The notes under the pieces: generated by a model | What the model was told of the DNA's origin: nothing | Seen by the model: the letters and a program-made list of their open reading frames with translations, nothing else | The model's database searches: none | Program-made: the position numbers and the translations under genes | In this document: positions 1 through 9,157 of the stretch, piece by piece | Numbering within the stretch: position 1 is the first letter of the stretch | Layout of the letters: every line of letters starts with the position of its first letter | Source: Butyricimonas muris | Lineage (GTDB): Bacteria; Bacteroidota; Bacteroidia; Bacteroidales; Marinifilaceae | Assembly (NCBI RefSeq): GCF_046365375.1 | Contig: NZ_JBKEIT010000004.1 | Coordinates: 1 to 64,000, forward strand | DNA: 64,000 bases | Reading direction: 5' to 3'

Positions 1-24
1 AGTAGGTCGATGCCAGATTTAGAG

Positions 25-58
25 AAGAGCGATTCTGAAAAGAGTCGCTCTTTTTTTA
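25..58 (+). terminator. Rho-independent terminator of an upstream gene outside the window
   Basis: An 8-bp stem (AAGAGCGA at 25-32 with TCGCTCTT at 45-52) is followed by seven T. It would end a plus-strand transcript entering from the left. One frame reaches a TAG at 20-22, so the last codons of that gene may be present, but too little is visible to name it. Confidence 0.75.
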
Positions 59-95
59 TGGTGTAAATGGTATTTTAGCTCTCCCTCTGTTTTAG

Positions 96-147
96 TCGCC
101 TCCGGCGAGTTGCAAGTTACATTTGCCTTCGGCAAGTTGCAGGTTGC
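96..147. repeat. Intergenic GTTGCAAGTTAC-type repeat (family B), copy 1
   Basis: Two units follow each other, each made of a small palindrome (cgcctccggcg, then tgccttcggca) and a 12-mer (GTTGCAAGTTAC, then GTTGCAGGTTGC). Related units recur at 16529-16652 and a fragment occurs at 30590-30603. The copy lies downstream of the TlpA-like gene, between two converging transcription units. Confidence 0.6.
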
Positions 148-247
148 TTGTCTTGTGTTGTAGACTGTATTTAATTTATTTGCTTTTAGATAATGAAAAA
201 AAGAGTAGGAATACCTACTCTTTTCTGCTGTGTGAAATGATATATGC

Positions 248-1417
248 TTACTTGAGAAGCTCTTTTATTTTTTCTTCCAATGCTTTGCCTCGTAGTTTGA
301 TGGATAAGACTTTTCCTGTTGAATCTACAAGGAAGATAGCGGGGATAAGTTTTACTTCGTATGCATCGGCGATATTTGATTTATCCAAGAAATTAGGCCA
401 AGGGAATTGTTCTTCTTGAAGTGCTTTTTGCCATGCAGCATTGTCTTTGTCTATGGATATGCTGATTATTTCAAGACCTTTGGTTGCAAATTCTTTATAC
501 AAGGCTTTCAGGTTGGGAATTTCCCGACGGCATGGTCCACACCAAGATGCCCAAAAGTCGATGAGTGTGTATTTTTTGCCTTTTATTAGTTCTTGTAAAG
601 TGAGTGTTTTACCTTGAGAGTCAGTTACGGTAAAGTCAGGGGCTTGTTTGCCTTCGAGGGTTTCCGGATATAGTTCTTCATAAACAATTTGACCGTAATA
701 ACTTTTCTGTGCTTCCGGTGAGAAGTTCGCGAACCATTCTTTTTGCTCTTCCTCGAACCAACTCATGGATTGCAACATAAGGAAAGGTCCCCACCAAGAG
801 TTCTTGTTATCCATGACGGCTTGTTTTGTCTTTTCCCCCGCAGCTTTGAAAAAAAGATTTTCGTCTGCAGCCATTTCCTGATATTCTTTTGTTTTGGCAA
901 GAGAGTCCATGAGAGTTTTGTTTTTATTCATTCTGGCTTCACTTATTTGGGCGCTGATTACCTTGTGTTTTTCATTTTTGCTCATAAACATCTGTTCTAA
1001 TTCTTCTTTAAATGCCATTTTTTTGAGAAATTCCTCGTGGATGGGGGAGCCGGATACTTTTGTATCACTAAAAGATGTCCATTCTTTACCATTGTTATCC
1101 CGGGTTTCTACCTTGCTTGTAACAGTGGCATTTACCCCGTTCTCTACCATTACTTGTATTACGCCCGAATTTTCTTTCAATTGTATGTAGAACATCCGGG
1201 GTGATTCAACTTGACCGGAAAAGGTAAATTTGCCGTTAGAAAGAGTTGTCGTTGCAATGGGTTTTTCTTGTTTGTGAGTAGAACCCGGCACGAGGCAAAT
1301 TTCTGTTCCGTCGGTTAAGCCGGTGATTGTTCCGTTGATTGTAAATGAATCTTTTGAAGCACAAGCAGTGGTGGCTAGCGTGATGATGGCTAGCATCATG
1401 ATTATTATTGTTTTCAT
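248..1417 (-). CDS. TlpA-like thioredoxin lipoprotein with N-terminal DUF4369
   Basis: This is a predicted periplasmic or surface-anchored thiol-disulfide oxidoreductase of 389 aa. The N-terminus is a lipoprotein signal ending in LATTAC (lipid Cys 19). A DUF4369-type beta domain follows (about 25-130), then a helical linker, and a thioredoxin/AhpC-TSA domain from about 255. The redox motif WCGPC is at 292-296 and the cis-Pro loop (LIPAIF) is near 359. It follows the SusD gene by 19 bp and is the last gene of the sigma-FecR-SusC-SusD unit. This kind of TlpA protein commonly accompanies Bacteroidota Sus-type loci. Its client is not evident; keeping cysteines reduced in proteins handled by the locus is a guess. 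Confidence 0.85.
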   Translation of the reverse strand: MKTIIIMMLAIITLATTACASKDSFTINGTITGLTDGTEICLVPGSTHKQEKPIATTTLSNGKFTFSGQVESPRMFYIQLKENSGVIQVMVENGVNATVTSKVETRDNNGKEWTSFSDTKVSGSPIHEEFLKKMAFKEELEQMFMSKNEKHKVISAQISEARMNKNKTLMDSLAKTKEYQEMAADENLFFKAAGEKTKQAVMDNKNSWWGPFLMLQSMSWFEEEQKEWFANFSPEAQKSYYGQIVYEELYPETLEGKQAPDFTVTDSQGKTLTLQELIKGKKYTLIDFWASWCGPCRREIPNLKALYKEFATKGLEIISISIDKDNAAWQKALQEEQFPWPNFLDKSNIADAYEVKLIPAIFLVDSTGKVLSIKLRGKALEEKIKELLK

Positions 1418-1436
1418 TATCGTGTCGTTTTAAAGC

Positions 1437-2873
1437 TTATCGTTCTACATTTTGTTTTATGGTTCCGTTCCCCGGATTGCTTGTAGCTCCCAACGGGAAG
1501 GGCATTATCCACAGGTGTGAAGTCGGGGATAGGGTGAGTGTACTTTCATTAAACTCTTTTGTGAGTGTCCGGGCGTACAGGGCATCTTGATTTAAGCGAC
1601 GCATATCCCAAAAAGGGATGGCGGTTTGCACGTATTCGTTCGCTTTTTCCGAAATGATGTATTTCACGGCTTGCTCTGTCGTGGCGGCAGAGAGTGGAGC
1701 GTATTTATCCGCGAAGATACGGGTTACACGTACGGCGTTCAGAACGTTCATGGCTTCGTTGATATTGTCCTGTCCTCCTTTGCGTGCAAGACATTCGGCT
1801 TTTATGTAATACATTTCGGGCGTGGAGATTCCACCACCGTTAAATTTATCATTACGGATACCATAGAATATATCATCGGGTGCTTCGTATTTCGCTTTCC
1901 ATTTAGAGGCAAAACGGGCATCGCCTTCTTCAAAAAGGGCGGCACGCGTGATGGTTAAAGCTCCGTTGACTCCGCTTTGTCCGAAGTTCTTTTGTGTGTT
2001 GGTCCCGTAGCGGAAAATATAGTTTTCCGGGTTATTCAAGCCGATAGCGGGATAACTGGTTGACCAATCGTCCGGTTTTTCTATTTGTTCTTTGTTTTGC
2101 TCGTAATAGGTGCGCCAGTCATATAGTTCATCGTTTTGTTTCAAGGCTTCTTCCGCGTATGTTAAGGCATTCGTGTAATCGCCCATGGTGAGATATACCC
2201 GTGCCAACATGGCGTATGCGGTTCCCAGAGTCGGGTGCAGGACGGTAGTACCTTCTTCGGGGAGAGCCGGAAGAGCCTCGGTAAGGTCTTGTAAAATGAA
2301 TCCATACATTTTTTCGATCGTGATCTGGGTAGAGGGAGCCCCCATATCCATACTGAGAATCTGGGGAACGGATAGCTTCGTGGCGGCAGTTGTGCTGTTG
2401 TAGGCTTCCGCGTAATAGTTTGTCAGATAGAAGTAATTCATTGCCCGGAGTACTTTTGCTTGAGCGATCAATTCATCCCGTTCTGCTTGGGTACATTCCG
2501 TGGCATCGGGTACGCTGCTGATAATGAGATTCCAATTCGCGATGGCAGAATAGGAATAGTAATAGAGGGCTTCATCGGAATTGTTTTGTTCGATGCGATC
2601 TTCGTTCTCCTGCCAGTTGTAGTTGATAGAATTTAGTGTTACAGAAGTGAGGGAACTCGGTTTCATGTACACGTCGTTCAATAGGTTTATGGCTTGTGTG
2701 GCATCGTTAAGATGATTTGATTCATTCCGGATAAAAGCGTCGAAGTCGGCGAGGGTTGTCGGGATTTTTTCTCCTTTGGGGAGAATGTCTAAAAAGTCGT
2801 TGCAGGAGGAAAAAAGAGCTCCTGTTATCAGAAGACTGATACTTACGAGTATATATTGTATTTTCTTTTTCAT
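1437..2873 (-). CDS. RagB/SusD family nutrient-uptake outer membrane lipoprotein
   Basis: This 478-aa surface lipoprotein would bind substrate and form the lid of the SusC transporter encoded 18 bp upstream. The signal peptide ends in a lipobox (LFSSC, followed by NDFLDILP, the usual SusD start). The body has the helical TPR-like pattern of the family, with RAMNYFYLTNYYAEAY near 140-160 and a C-terminal region beginning near MYYIKAECLARKG. The ATG with a hydrophobic n-region fixes the start. The substrate cannot be read from sequence. There is no glycoside hydrolase nearby, which argues against an ordinary polysaccharide locus. Confidence 0.9.
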   Translation of the reverse strand: MKKKIQYILVSISLLITGALFSSCNDFLDILPKGEKIPTTLADFDAFIRNESNHLNDATQAINLLNDVYMKPSSLTSVTLNSINYNWQENEDRIEQNNSDEALYYYSYSAIANWNLIISSVPDATECTQAERDELIAQAKVLRAMNYFYLTNYYAEAYNSTTAATKLSVPQILSMDMGAPSTQITIEKMYGFILQDLTEALPALPEEGTTVLHPTLGTAYAMLARVYLTMGDYTNALTYAEEALKQNDELYDWRTYYEQNKEQIEKPDDWSTSYPAIGLNNPENYIFRYGTNTQKNFGQSGVNGALTITRAALFEEGDARFASKWKAKYEAPDDIFYGIRNDKFNGGGISTPEMYYIKAECLARKGGQDNINEAMNVLNAVRVTRIFADKYAPLSAATTEQAVKYIISEKANEYVQTAIPFWDMRRLNQDALYARTLTKEFNESTLTLSPTSHLWIMPFPLGATSNPGNGTIKQNVER

Positions 2874-2891
2874 GGTCTTTCGATTTTAGAA

Positions 2892-5800
2892 TTAAAAGTT
2901 CAGGTAGAGTCCACAAACGTAATTCGGTTTGTTCTTACTTCCCAGAAGAACTCCGGCTTTGCTGTTAAATGCAAGGGTGGCTAAATTCTCGATATTGAAT
3001 TGTACACGGGCTGCACCAAGACCGATTTTCTTCACCCATTCAACCGGAACTCTGTACGAGAGCGAGAGATTGTTGATTTTAATATAGGATGCATCCAACA
3101 CGTGAATGTCTGCTTTCCCGTATATGCTTTCCCGCGCGTAATTAAATTCCGGGGATGTGCTGAACAAGAGGCGGGGAACATTGGTTTTTTCCTCGTCACC
3201 TGCTTCTTGCCAGCGTTTACGGATGTCTTTGTTCGTCATACTGACCGTCCTGCCCATGCTGATCGTGGGAATATTGGTGTTGCGTATTTTATGACCGCCC
3301 GCGTAAAGCAGCATGAATGAAAATTCAAAGTTTTTGTAGTTCAATGTGTTCGTGAAGGAGCCGCTGTAAACGGGAACACTTGTCCCGGCATAATGGATCG
3401 CTTCGAGATCCGTGTATTTCGTTGTCGTGATTTCTCCGTTCAAATCGTACATTTGAGGTTCTCCTTTTTCACTCAATCCTGCCCATTTGTAAGCGTAAAT
3501 AGCGTTATAAGGTTTTCCTTCTCTGGGGTATGCCATAGGATAATCCATTTGGAGATAATACACGGGTGCAGTTACATTAATCTTGGTTACTTTGTTTTTG
3601 TTGTACCCGAAAAGGAATCCCGCGTTCCATTTGAACTCGGTTTCGCGGAGGATGTCCCCTTGGAGTGTCAATTCAAATCCCCGGTTACGCATAGCCCCGT
3701 TGTTGAAGGAGAGGGTTCTGTACCCGAAACCTTCCGTGGGTACTCCCATTTGGTTGGCAAGCAGGTCTACACTTTTTTTGTTGTACACTTCAAACGTTCC
3801 GGACAAGCGTCCCGTGAGCACTGAAAAGTCTATACCGACGTTTATGGTCGTTGTTTTTTCCCAACGCAGGTTTGGATTAGGAGGTGAAGAGATATTTCCG
3901 TACAAGCCTCCGACTAAGGTGCTCGCGTAGTAATTGGCCGTGAGATAGGGTGCGGCGTCTTTCGCGATATTACCGCCAATACCGTATGATGCCCGAAGTT
4001 TTAGTAAATCTATCCAGTTTACGTTAAAGAAGCTTTCCCGGTTGATATTCCAGTTTGCCCCGACAGACCATAACGGTTTGTTCTGGTATTTGGAGTTTGT
4101 ACCCCATAGGTTGGAACGATCCCAACGGATACTGCCGGAGAGGGTGTAACGGTTGTCGAATGAATAGGCTATGTTGGAATAGAATGACACGAAACGGTTT
4201 ACCAATTCCGATTGTGACCGGGGAGAGGTGAGCGATGCCCACGAGTTCATCAGACCGGAGAAACCTGCCGTCAGTTTGGTTTCATCGATATATTGTGATG
4301 ACAATAATCCGCTGTCGTAGCCGTAGCGGGTAAGACTGCTATATTCCAGCTTGGTGTTTCTGATTTCCTGCCCGATGATCCATGTTACGTTGTGCAAGTC
4401 GTTGAATGATTTGTCAACATTGATTTGCTGGCGGAAATTATACGCGTTGGAATGGTGTTCCTGCGTGTAGAATATATCCCCCGCGGGCAGGTTATACAAG
4501 GCTTCTCCGTTATTGTTCGTGGCAAATTTATTGACCGTTTGGCGGGTATTCAAAGATTCCATTTCTTCCAGACGTTTCAAGCGGCTTACCCCGTATTCGT
4601 ATTGGAACATGGTATTATAGGATAACCACGGAAGGATTTTGATATCCAGTTTCCCGTACAGGCGGTTGTTAAATTCTCTGGTTTTGTTCAAACGTCTGTC
4701 GAGCTCGTCAAGCGGTACGATATCCAGACTGTATAGTCCGTAATTGGCTATATTATCTCTCACGGTCTTTGTTTGCTGGGCGGCAATGGTGACGGGCGTG
4801 CCGTTTTCTTTTAACCGGTCGTAGGGACTCGCGGTGAAGCCTGCGCTGTAAGAACTGAATAAGTCGTATGTTTGTTCCGTTTTATTCTTGAAACTGATGT
4901 AAACGCCGACATCTGCTTTCAACCAAGAAGTCAGTTGAAGTGAATTTGTGATATTTATCCCGACTTGATCGTTTTTCGTGTATCGGTCTTCTTCTTTGTT
5001 GTTCCGGTAACTGACGGAGAGGTTGAAGTTATTCCGGTCTGTGGCTTTGCCCACGCTCAGGTTGTATTGCTGGTAGAAAGGATTGCGTTTGGCGTATTTC
5101 TCTACATCCTTGTAAAAGCCGAATCCCCGAGAGCTCAATTCTGCCAGTTTCGCGTCCGCTTCTGCTTGAGAAATCTTGTTCGTGTAAAGGTCGAGTAAGA
5201 TATTGGTCCCCGCGCTGGGTAGGGTGGAATAGTTGTTCCGGAGGTTTTCAGCCTCGGCAATCGCCCGGTCTATGCCATTGTTTAATTCGGCGTTTTGTGT
5301 TGCCCAGTATTTTTCCAGTTCGATGATATCGGCCGAATTGGTCAAGTTACCCGTGTAGTAGGAATAGGGATGAATGGTAAACGAGCCGGAAAGTTGTACT
5401 TGAGTCTTGCCTTGTTTGGCTTTTTTGGTCACGATGACAACGACACCATTGGCAGCGCGTGCCCCGTAGATAGAGGTGGCGGCGGCATCTTTTAATATGG
5501 TGATGCTTTCGATGTCTTCCATGTTGAGATCGGGTATGTTTTCCGTGACATTGCCGTAGGCGTCGATAGTCGTGTTTTCCACTGGAAAGCCGTCAATCAC
5601 GTAAAGCGGGGTTTGCATGGCATTCATGGTTGATACTCCCCGGATGATTCCGTCGGAATACCCGGCGACCTGTCCTTCCAGTACGGAGGACAAGTTGTCC
5701 AAACGACGGGTTTCGAGAGTGGTGGCGCTTACTTTGGCAAAAGCTCCGGTAGAGCGTTCCTTGGAAATGGTTTGGTATCCGGTTACCACCACTTCGTCTA

Positions 5801-6389
5801 AGGTTTCCTTGTCGGGTTCCAGTTTGAAGTTGATTACTTCCTGTTTACCCAAGGGCATTTCAATGGTTTTGTAACCGATGAAGGATACCATGACGGTGTT
5901 ATATTTCTCGTCGAATGTAAGAACATAGTTTCCGTTGACGTCGGAAGGTACTCCGGTGGTGGTTCCTTTCAGCCAGATGTTGGCTCCGGCGATGGGCTGG
6001 TTGTTTTCGTCCAGTACCTGACCTTTGATCGTGCGTGTTTTTTTCTTTTCCGGGGTGTCGGTCGCCGGTTTCGGTTTCACGATAACGATGTCGCTTTCGA
6101 TTTCATAGGTGTAAGGCTGGTTTTTGAAAATAAGATCCAATGCCGTTTTTAACGGTTGGTTCTCGAATTTCAAGGTGACGTTTGAGGCTTTCTGAATTTC
6201 GACTTCGCTGTAAATGAATTTTACTTCGGTCTGTTCTTTGATTTGTTTGAATACTTCGCGAAGAGGCATATTCTTCACGTCCAGAGTCACTTTTTTCACG
6301 GGAGTGTCAGCGTAACTCCCCATGCCGAATACGAATAGGAAAATGAGTAATAAACTCAAATGCTGTTTCTTAAATGGATTTTTTTTCAT
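2892..6389 (-). CDS. SusC/RagA TonB-linked outer membrane transporter with STN signalling domain
   Basis: This 1165-aa TonB-dependent beta-barrel transporter begins with a cleavable signal (to about 29). An STN domain follows (about 40-105), the part that contacts a FecR anti-sigma factor. Next come a CarboxypepD_reg-like beta-sandwich (TIKGQVLDENNQPIAGANIW, about 122-205), the plug with the SusC signatures YVIDGFPVE and SIYGARAANGVV, and the barrel. The gene sits between its FecR regulator upstream and its SusD partner downstream, so it is probably a sensing transporter that activates its own transcription. The ligand is unknown. Confidence 0.93.
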   Translation of the reverse strand: MKKNPFKKQHLSLLLIFLFVFGMGSYADTPVKKVTLDVKNMPLREVFKQIKEQTEVKFIYSEVEIQKASNVTLKFENQPLKTALDLIFKNQPYTYEIESDIVIVKPKPATDTPEKKKTRTIKGQVLDENNQPIAGANIWLKGTTTGVPSDVNGNYVLTFDEKYNTVMVSFIGYKTIEMPLGKQEVINFKLEPDKETLDEVVVTGYQTISKERSTGAFAKVSATTLETRRLDNLSSVLEGQVAGYSDGIIRGVSTMNAMQTPLYVIDGFPVENTTIDAYGNVTENIPDLNMEDIESITILKDAAATSIYGARAANGVVVIVTKKAKQGKTQVQLSGSFTIHPYSYYTGNLTNSADIIELEKYWATQNAELNNGIDRAIAEAENLRNNYSTLPSAGTNILLDLYTNKISQAEADAKLAELSSRGFGFYKDVEKYAKRNPFYQQYNLSVGKATDRNNFNLSVSYRNNKEEDRYTKNDQVGINITNSLQLTSWLKADVGVYISFKNKTEQTYDLFSSYSAGFTASPYDRLKENGTPVTIAAQQTKTVRDNIANYGLYSLDIVPLDELDRRLNKTREFNNRLYGKLDIKILPWLSYNTMFQYEYGVSRLKRLEEMESLNTRQTVNKFATNNNGEALYNLPAGDIFYTQEHHSNAYNFRQQINVDKSFNDLHNVTWIIGQEIRNTKLEYSSLTRYGYDSGLLSSQYIDETKLTAGFSGLMNSWASLTSPRSQSELVNRFVSFYSNIAYSFDNRYTLSGSIRWDRSNLWGTNSKYQNKPLWSVGANWNINRESFFNVNWIDLLKLRASYGIGGNIAKDAAPYLTANYYASTLVGGLYGNISSPPNPNLRWEKTTTINVGIDFSVLTGRLSGTFEVYNKKSVDLLANQMGVPTEGFGYRTLSFNNGAMRNRGFELTLQGDILRETEFKWNAGFLFGYNKNKVTKINVTAPVYYLQMDYPMAYPREGKPYNAIYAYKWAGLSEKGEPQMYDLNGEITTTKYTDLEAIHYAGTSVPVYSGSFTNTLNYKNFEFSFMLLYAGGHKIRNTNIPTISMGRTVSMTNKDIRKRWQEAGDEEKTNVPRLLFSTSPEFNYARESIYGKADIHVLDASYIKINNLSLSYRVPVEWVKKIGLGAARVQFNIENLATLAFNSKAGVLLGSKNKPNYVCGLYLNF

Positions 6390-6430
6390 AACATTGTACT
6401 TTAATTGTTTTTTCCACCTAGAGAATGGAA

Positions 6431-7633
6431 TTAATTGTTTAAACGGGAGATGTTTGCAGCATCTTCCGCTTTCTTTATAATAATATTTCTTCCGGATATT
6501 TCGAATTTGATATTTGTTGTCTTGCCGATAATCGTGAGGACTTCTTCCAAGGTTTGGTTTCGCTTCACGATGCCTGTAAAGGGGTGCTCCCGGAACTCCG
6601 CCGCTTCAAAGGTGAATTGCACGTCGTACCAGCGGGACAGTTGTCGGGCAATGTATGATAAGGGCATATTCTCGTACTCGAAGGCTCCGCTAATCCATGA
6701 GGTATAGATTGATACATCGACTTTTTGTTTTTCCAGTTTGTCGGTCGTGTGGTCCATGATGGATTGTTCTCCCGGCGAGAGGCGAATTTTCGAGTTATTG
6801 TGTTCGAACTCGACACTTCCGGTGACGAGTGTGGTAATTGTTTTTTGTTCTTCGGGATAGGCTGTTATGTTGAATTTCGTGCCTAGTACCCGAATCCGGT
6901 CGTTGCCCGAATGCACGATGAACGGGCGGGATTTATCCGGCGCCACTTCCAAGTATATTTCTCCTTTCATGTAAATCTCCCTTGTATTCCCGGAAAATTG
7001 ACTGGGGAATTGTATTTCGGAGGACGAGTTTATCCATACACGTGTGCCGTCTGACAGCGTGAAACGGTATTCACCACCCGGGGGAACGGTAATCATGTGA
7101 AGCGGGGCGGTTTGCCCTGTTTCCCGATTATCCTTGTTATATTGTAATCCTTCCAGAGAGTCGTTTACAATAGTCGAACCGTCGGGAGCCACGATGCGGG
7201 AAGATGCCGAGGAGGTTAGGTTGACAGTTTCGCCGTTGGCGTAGCTGAGTACAGCTTTCACGCTGCCGGGTTCGATTTGAGTTTGAGCAACTTGTTGCTC
7301 CGGGGCATACGTCGATCGTGTATCCGGGAATATAAAGAGCAGGATTAAAGCGACAGAGGCTGCAATAGCAGTTCCGATAATCCGGTGCAGGCGTCTGTTC
7401 TTCCGGCGAGTGTGTGTTAATGTTTCGGAGAAGTTTTCCCAAGCTTCTCGCGGTGAAAGTTTTTCTTGTGCCTGTATTGTTTTTAGTAGTTTCTCTGCTT
7501 CCCGGATATCCCGAAATAGTTTCCGGGCTTCCCTGTCATTGTCTATGAGATGGCGGAGTTGCTCCCGCGCCGCCGGGGAGAGGGTGCCGTTGCTGTATTC
7601 CGCTATCAGTTCGTATATTGTTTTATGCTCCAT
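6431..7633 (-). CDS. FecR-family anti-sigma factor
   Basis: This 400-aa single-pass inner membrane regulator has a cytoplasmic N-terminal region (1-80) that would hold the sigma factor and one transmembrane helix at about 84-103. A periplasmic FecR domain follows, with the typical TVPPGGEYRFTLSDGTRVWI stretch. The C-terminal DUF4974-like domain (about 320-392, YENMPLSYIARQLSRWYDV) is expected to contact the STN domain of the partner SusC. It lies between the sigma gene and susC in the usual order. The pairing is inferred from adjacency. Confidence 0.92.
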   Translation of the reverse strand: MEHKTIYELIAEYSNGTLSPAAREQLRHLIDNDREARKLFRDIREAEKLLKTIQAQEKLSPREAWENFSETLTHTRRKNRRLHRIIGTAIAASVALILLFIFPDTRSTYAPEQQVAQTQIEPGSVKAVLSYANGETVNLTSSASSRIVAPDGSTIVNDSLEGLQYNKDNRETGQTAPLHMITVPPGGEYRFTLSDGTRVWINSSSEIQFPSQFSGNTREIYMKGEIYLEVAPDKSRPFIVHSGNDRIRVLGTKFNITAYPEEQKTITTLVTGSVEFEHNNSKIRLSPGEQSIMDHTTDKLEKQKVDVSIYTSWISGAFEYENMPLSYIARQLSRWYDVQFTFEAAEFREHPFTGIVKRNQTLEEVLTIIGKTTNIKFEISGRNIIIKKAEDAANISRLNN

Positions 7634-7702
7634 GTGTCACTGTTTTATATGATATTCCCAAAAAATTAGAATGGGTGACACGAATAGAATAAAATTTTGA
7701 AA

Positions 7703-8287
7703 TTATTTTTCAGAATGCAGGAAAGAGAGAAAGAGGAGGGAGAATGTTTTGGTGTCTATTGACTTGCGCAAAGCTTCTAGCGCACGGGCGTAGTAGGTTT
7801 TCACGGTATTAACGGATATCTGCATTTCTTCCGCCACGGTTTTATAAGGCGTGTTATTGAAAATAATGGCTTTTAATACTTTTTGAGGATTGGTGGGGAG
7901 ATTTTCTATCGCGGCGTATAGTTGTTCTTTGATTTTTTCGAGTTCTGCCTCGTCGTCATGAAGCATTTCATCCAGAAAGTCATCAATATGCAGTTCAATG
8001 TCTACGAAATAGGTTTTGCCTTTGTTTCTCATGAATTGTAAAGAGGCTTTACTTGCAGCGCCGAATAAATAGGAACGGATAGAGCCTGAAAACGGATGTC
8101 CCTTTTTGTTGTTCCAGAAAGAGATGAAGACGGATTGAACGATGTCTTTAGCGTCCTCGACGGAAAGAAGGTAGCGCATGACATAAGTGCATAACGGTTG
8201 ATAGTAGATGTCAAACATTATTTTCATGCACCGTTCATCTCCGGCTGCCAGCAGGCGAATAATCGTTGATTCGGTTTTATCTGTCAC
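7703..8287 (-). CDS. ECF-subfamily RNA polymerase sigma factor
   Basis: This 194-aa sigma-70 region 2 / region 4 protein would be held by the adjacent FecR and direct transcription of the susC-susD locus. Region 2 is seen in MFDIYYQPLCTYVMRYL and DAKDIVQSVFISFW, region 4 in PYKTVAEEMQISVNTVKTYY. The frame stays open upstream as far as 8446, but that would place the start inside the tRNA gene. I chose the GTG at 8285-8287: an AGGA lies nine bases before it, and the resulting length is normal for ECF factors. Confidence 0.85.
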   Translation of the reverse strand: MTDKTESTIIRLLAAGDERCMKIMFDIYYQPLCTYVMRYLLSVEDAKDIVQSVFISFWNNKKGHPFSGSIRSYLFGAASKASLQFMRNKGKTYFVDIELHIDDFLDEMLHDDEAELEKIKEQLYAAIENLPTNPQKVLKAIIFNNTPYKTVAEEMQISVNTVKTYYARALEALRKSIDTKTFSLLFLSFLHSEK

Positions 8288-8362
8288 TGTCGGTATTCCT
8301 TTTCGTGGAGTGGTAAAGTTAGTATTAATCCGGTAAAATGCAAAGGGGATGACTTGCCGGAA

Positions 8363-8398
8363 ACAAAAATCCCCCAAAAGATGTCTTTCAGGGGATTT
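8363..8398 (-). terminator. Terminator of tRNA-Arg transcript
   Basis: On the minus strand AAATCCCC and GGGGGATTT form a stem around a 15-base loop, followed by TTTTGTTT. It starts directly after the tRNA 3' end and separates the tRNA from the sigma factor gene read in the same direction. Confidence 0.75.
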
Positions 8399-8400
8399 CG

Positions 8401-8473
8401 TGAACTCGGCGGGAGTCGAACCCACAACCTCTTGGGCCGTAACCAAGTGCTCTATCCATTAAGCTACGAGTCC
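8401..8473 (-). tRNA. tRNA-Arg (anticodon ACG)
   Basis: A full cloverleaf folds from the minus strand. The 7-bp acceptor stem is GGACTCG with CGAGTTC, the D arm holds GCTT/GAGC, the anticodon stem CTTGG/CCAAG encloses loop TTACGGC with anticodon ACG, and the T arm is GTGGG/CCCGC with loop TTCGACT. The discriminator base is A. CCA is not encoded, as is usual in Bacteroidota. With A34 edited to inosine it would read CGU, CGC and CGA. Confidence 0.95.
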
Positions 8474-8490
8474 TTGTTTATTTTGCGTGG

Positions 8491-8521
8491 CAAAGGTATG
8501 GAATGTTCTTTGTTTATGCAA
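8491..8521 (-). promoter_or_regulatory. Promoter of tRNA-Arg (TTG-N20-TAccTTTG)
   Basis: On the minus strand TACCTTTG (8491-8498) lies 17 bases upstream of the tRNA 5' end, and TTG (8519-8521) lies exactly 20 bases further upstream. This matches the known Bacteroidota primary-sigma consensus and serves as an internal standard for the other promoters called here. Confidence 0.75.
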
Positions 8522-8598
8522 GAGTTTCGTGTTTTTTTTCAGATACTTTTTTTTATGTTTGAAAAATAACAAAGCGAGGTGCGTATAGTTTTTATTAC

Positions 8599-8606
8599 TA
8601 CTTTTG
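8599..8606 (+). promoter_or_regulatory. Promoter -7 element upstream of the 8638 gene and dapA
   Basis: TACTTTTG matches TAnnTTTG and ends 31 bases before the ATG at 8638. No clear TTG lies 20 bases upstream, so the call rests on the -7 box and its position. Confidence 0.5.
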
Positions 8607-8637
8607 CGTTAGGTTGTTCAAGTACAAATAGAAGAAT

Positions 8638-9156
8638 ATGCTTAAATTTATAGTCGAGAAATTCAAGAGATATCATTTAAAGGATGTGGCAGTCAAGGAC
8701 GAGCGGGTTTTGGCATTTCAAAATTTAGAGGCGGCGAAGGAATGTGTGTTGTTCTGGGTGGCTGATGATATTTCTTGGACAGAGGTAGATAAAATTAGAA
8801 AATCTCTGGCAAAGTATATGGAAGTGCATTTGCTTTCTTTTATCCGGCAGTCCAAATCGGTATTTGAACGCTCGGGAGACGCGTTGTACGCGGATGAGTC
8901 TTCTATTACGTATGGTGGGAAAATTCGGGATGCCAAGTTGCGGGAGGTGTTGGAGAAGACGGAAGGGGTGTTCATAGACATTTCTATGCAGCCCGATGTT
9001 TTGGGGGATTACATTGTACGATATGCCAAATCGCCGTGCAAGGTCGGTATATCCAGAGAGGGAGTGGAGCATGATATTATGTTTGCCAATGTCCGGAATA
9101 CGGACGTTTTTGTAGATCGTTTGTTTAAGTTATTCACAAAGATTAATACGTATTGA
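8638..9156 (+). CDS. Conserved Bacteroidota protein of unknown function (DUF6913-like)
   Basis: This 172-aa soluble protein has no signal peptide or membrane segment. Features are a basic N-terminus (MLKFIVEKFKRYHLKD), a central Rossmann-like pattern (ECVLFWVADDISWTEVDKI) and a C-terminal stretch around residue 125 (VFIDISMQPDVLGDYIVRYAKS) leading to a GISREG segment. The resemblance to DUF6913 proteins is from memory of the family. It ends one base before dapA, so the two are probably co-transcribed and translationally coupled. No function can be assigned. Confidence 0.75.
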   Translation: MLKFIVEKFKRYHLKDVAVKDERVLAFQNLEAAKECVLFWVADDISWTEVDKIRKSLAKYMEVHLLSFIRQSKSVFERSGDALYADESSITYGGKIRDAKLREVLEKTEGVFIDISMQPDVLGDYIVRYAKSPCKVGISREGVEHDIMFANVRNTDVFVDRLFKLFTKINTY

Positions 9157-9157
9157 G

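Noticed and set aside
8288..8446. N-terminal extension of the first sigma factor up to 8446
   Set aside because: It runs into the tRNA-Arg gene and its terminator, and the extra residues have no sigma-factor character. The GTG at 8287 with an AGGA upstream gives a normal length.
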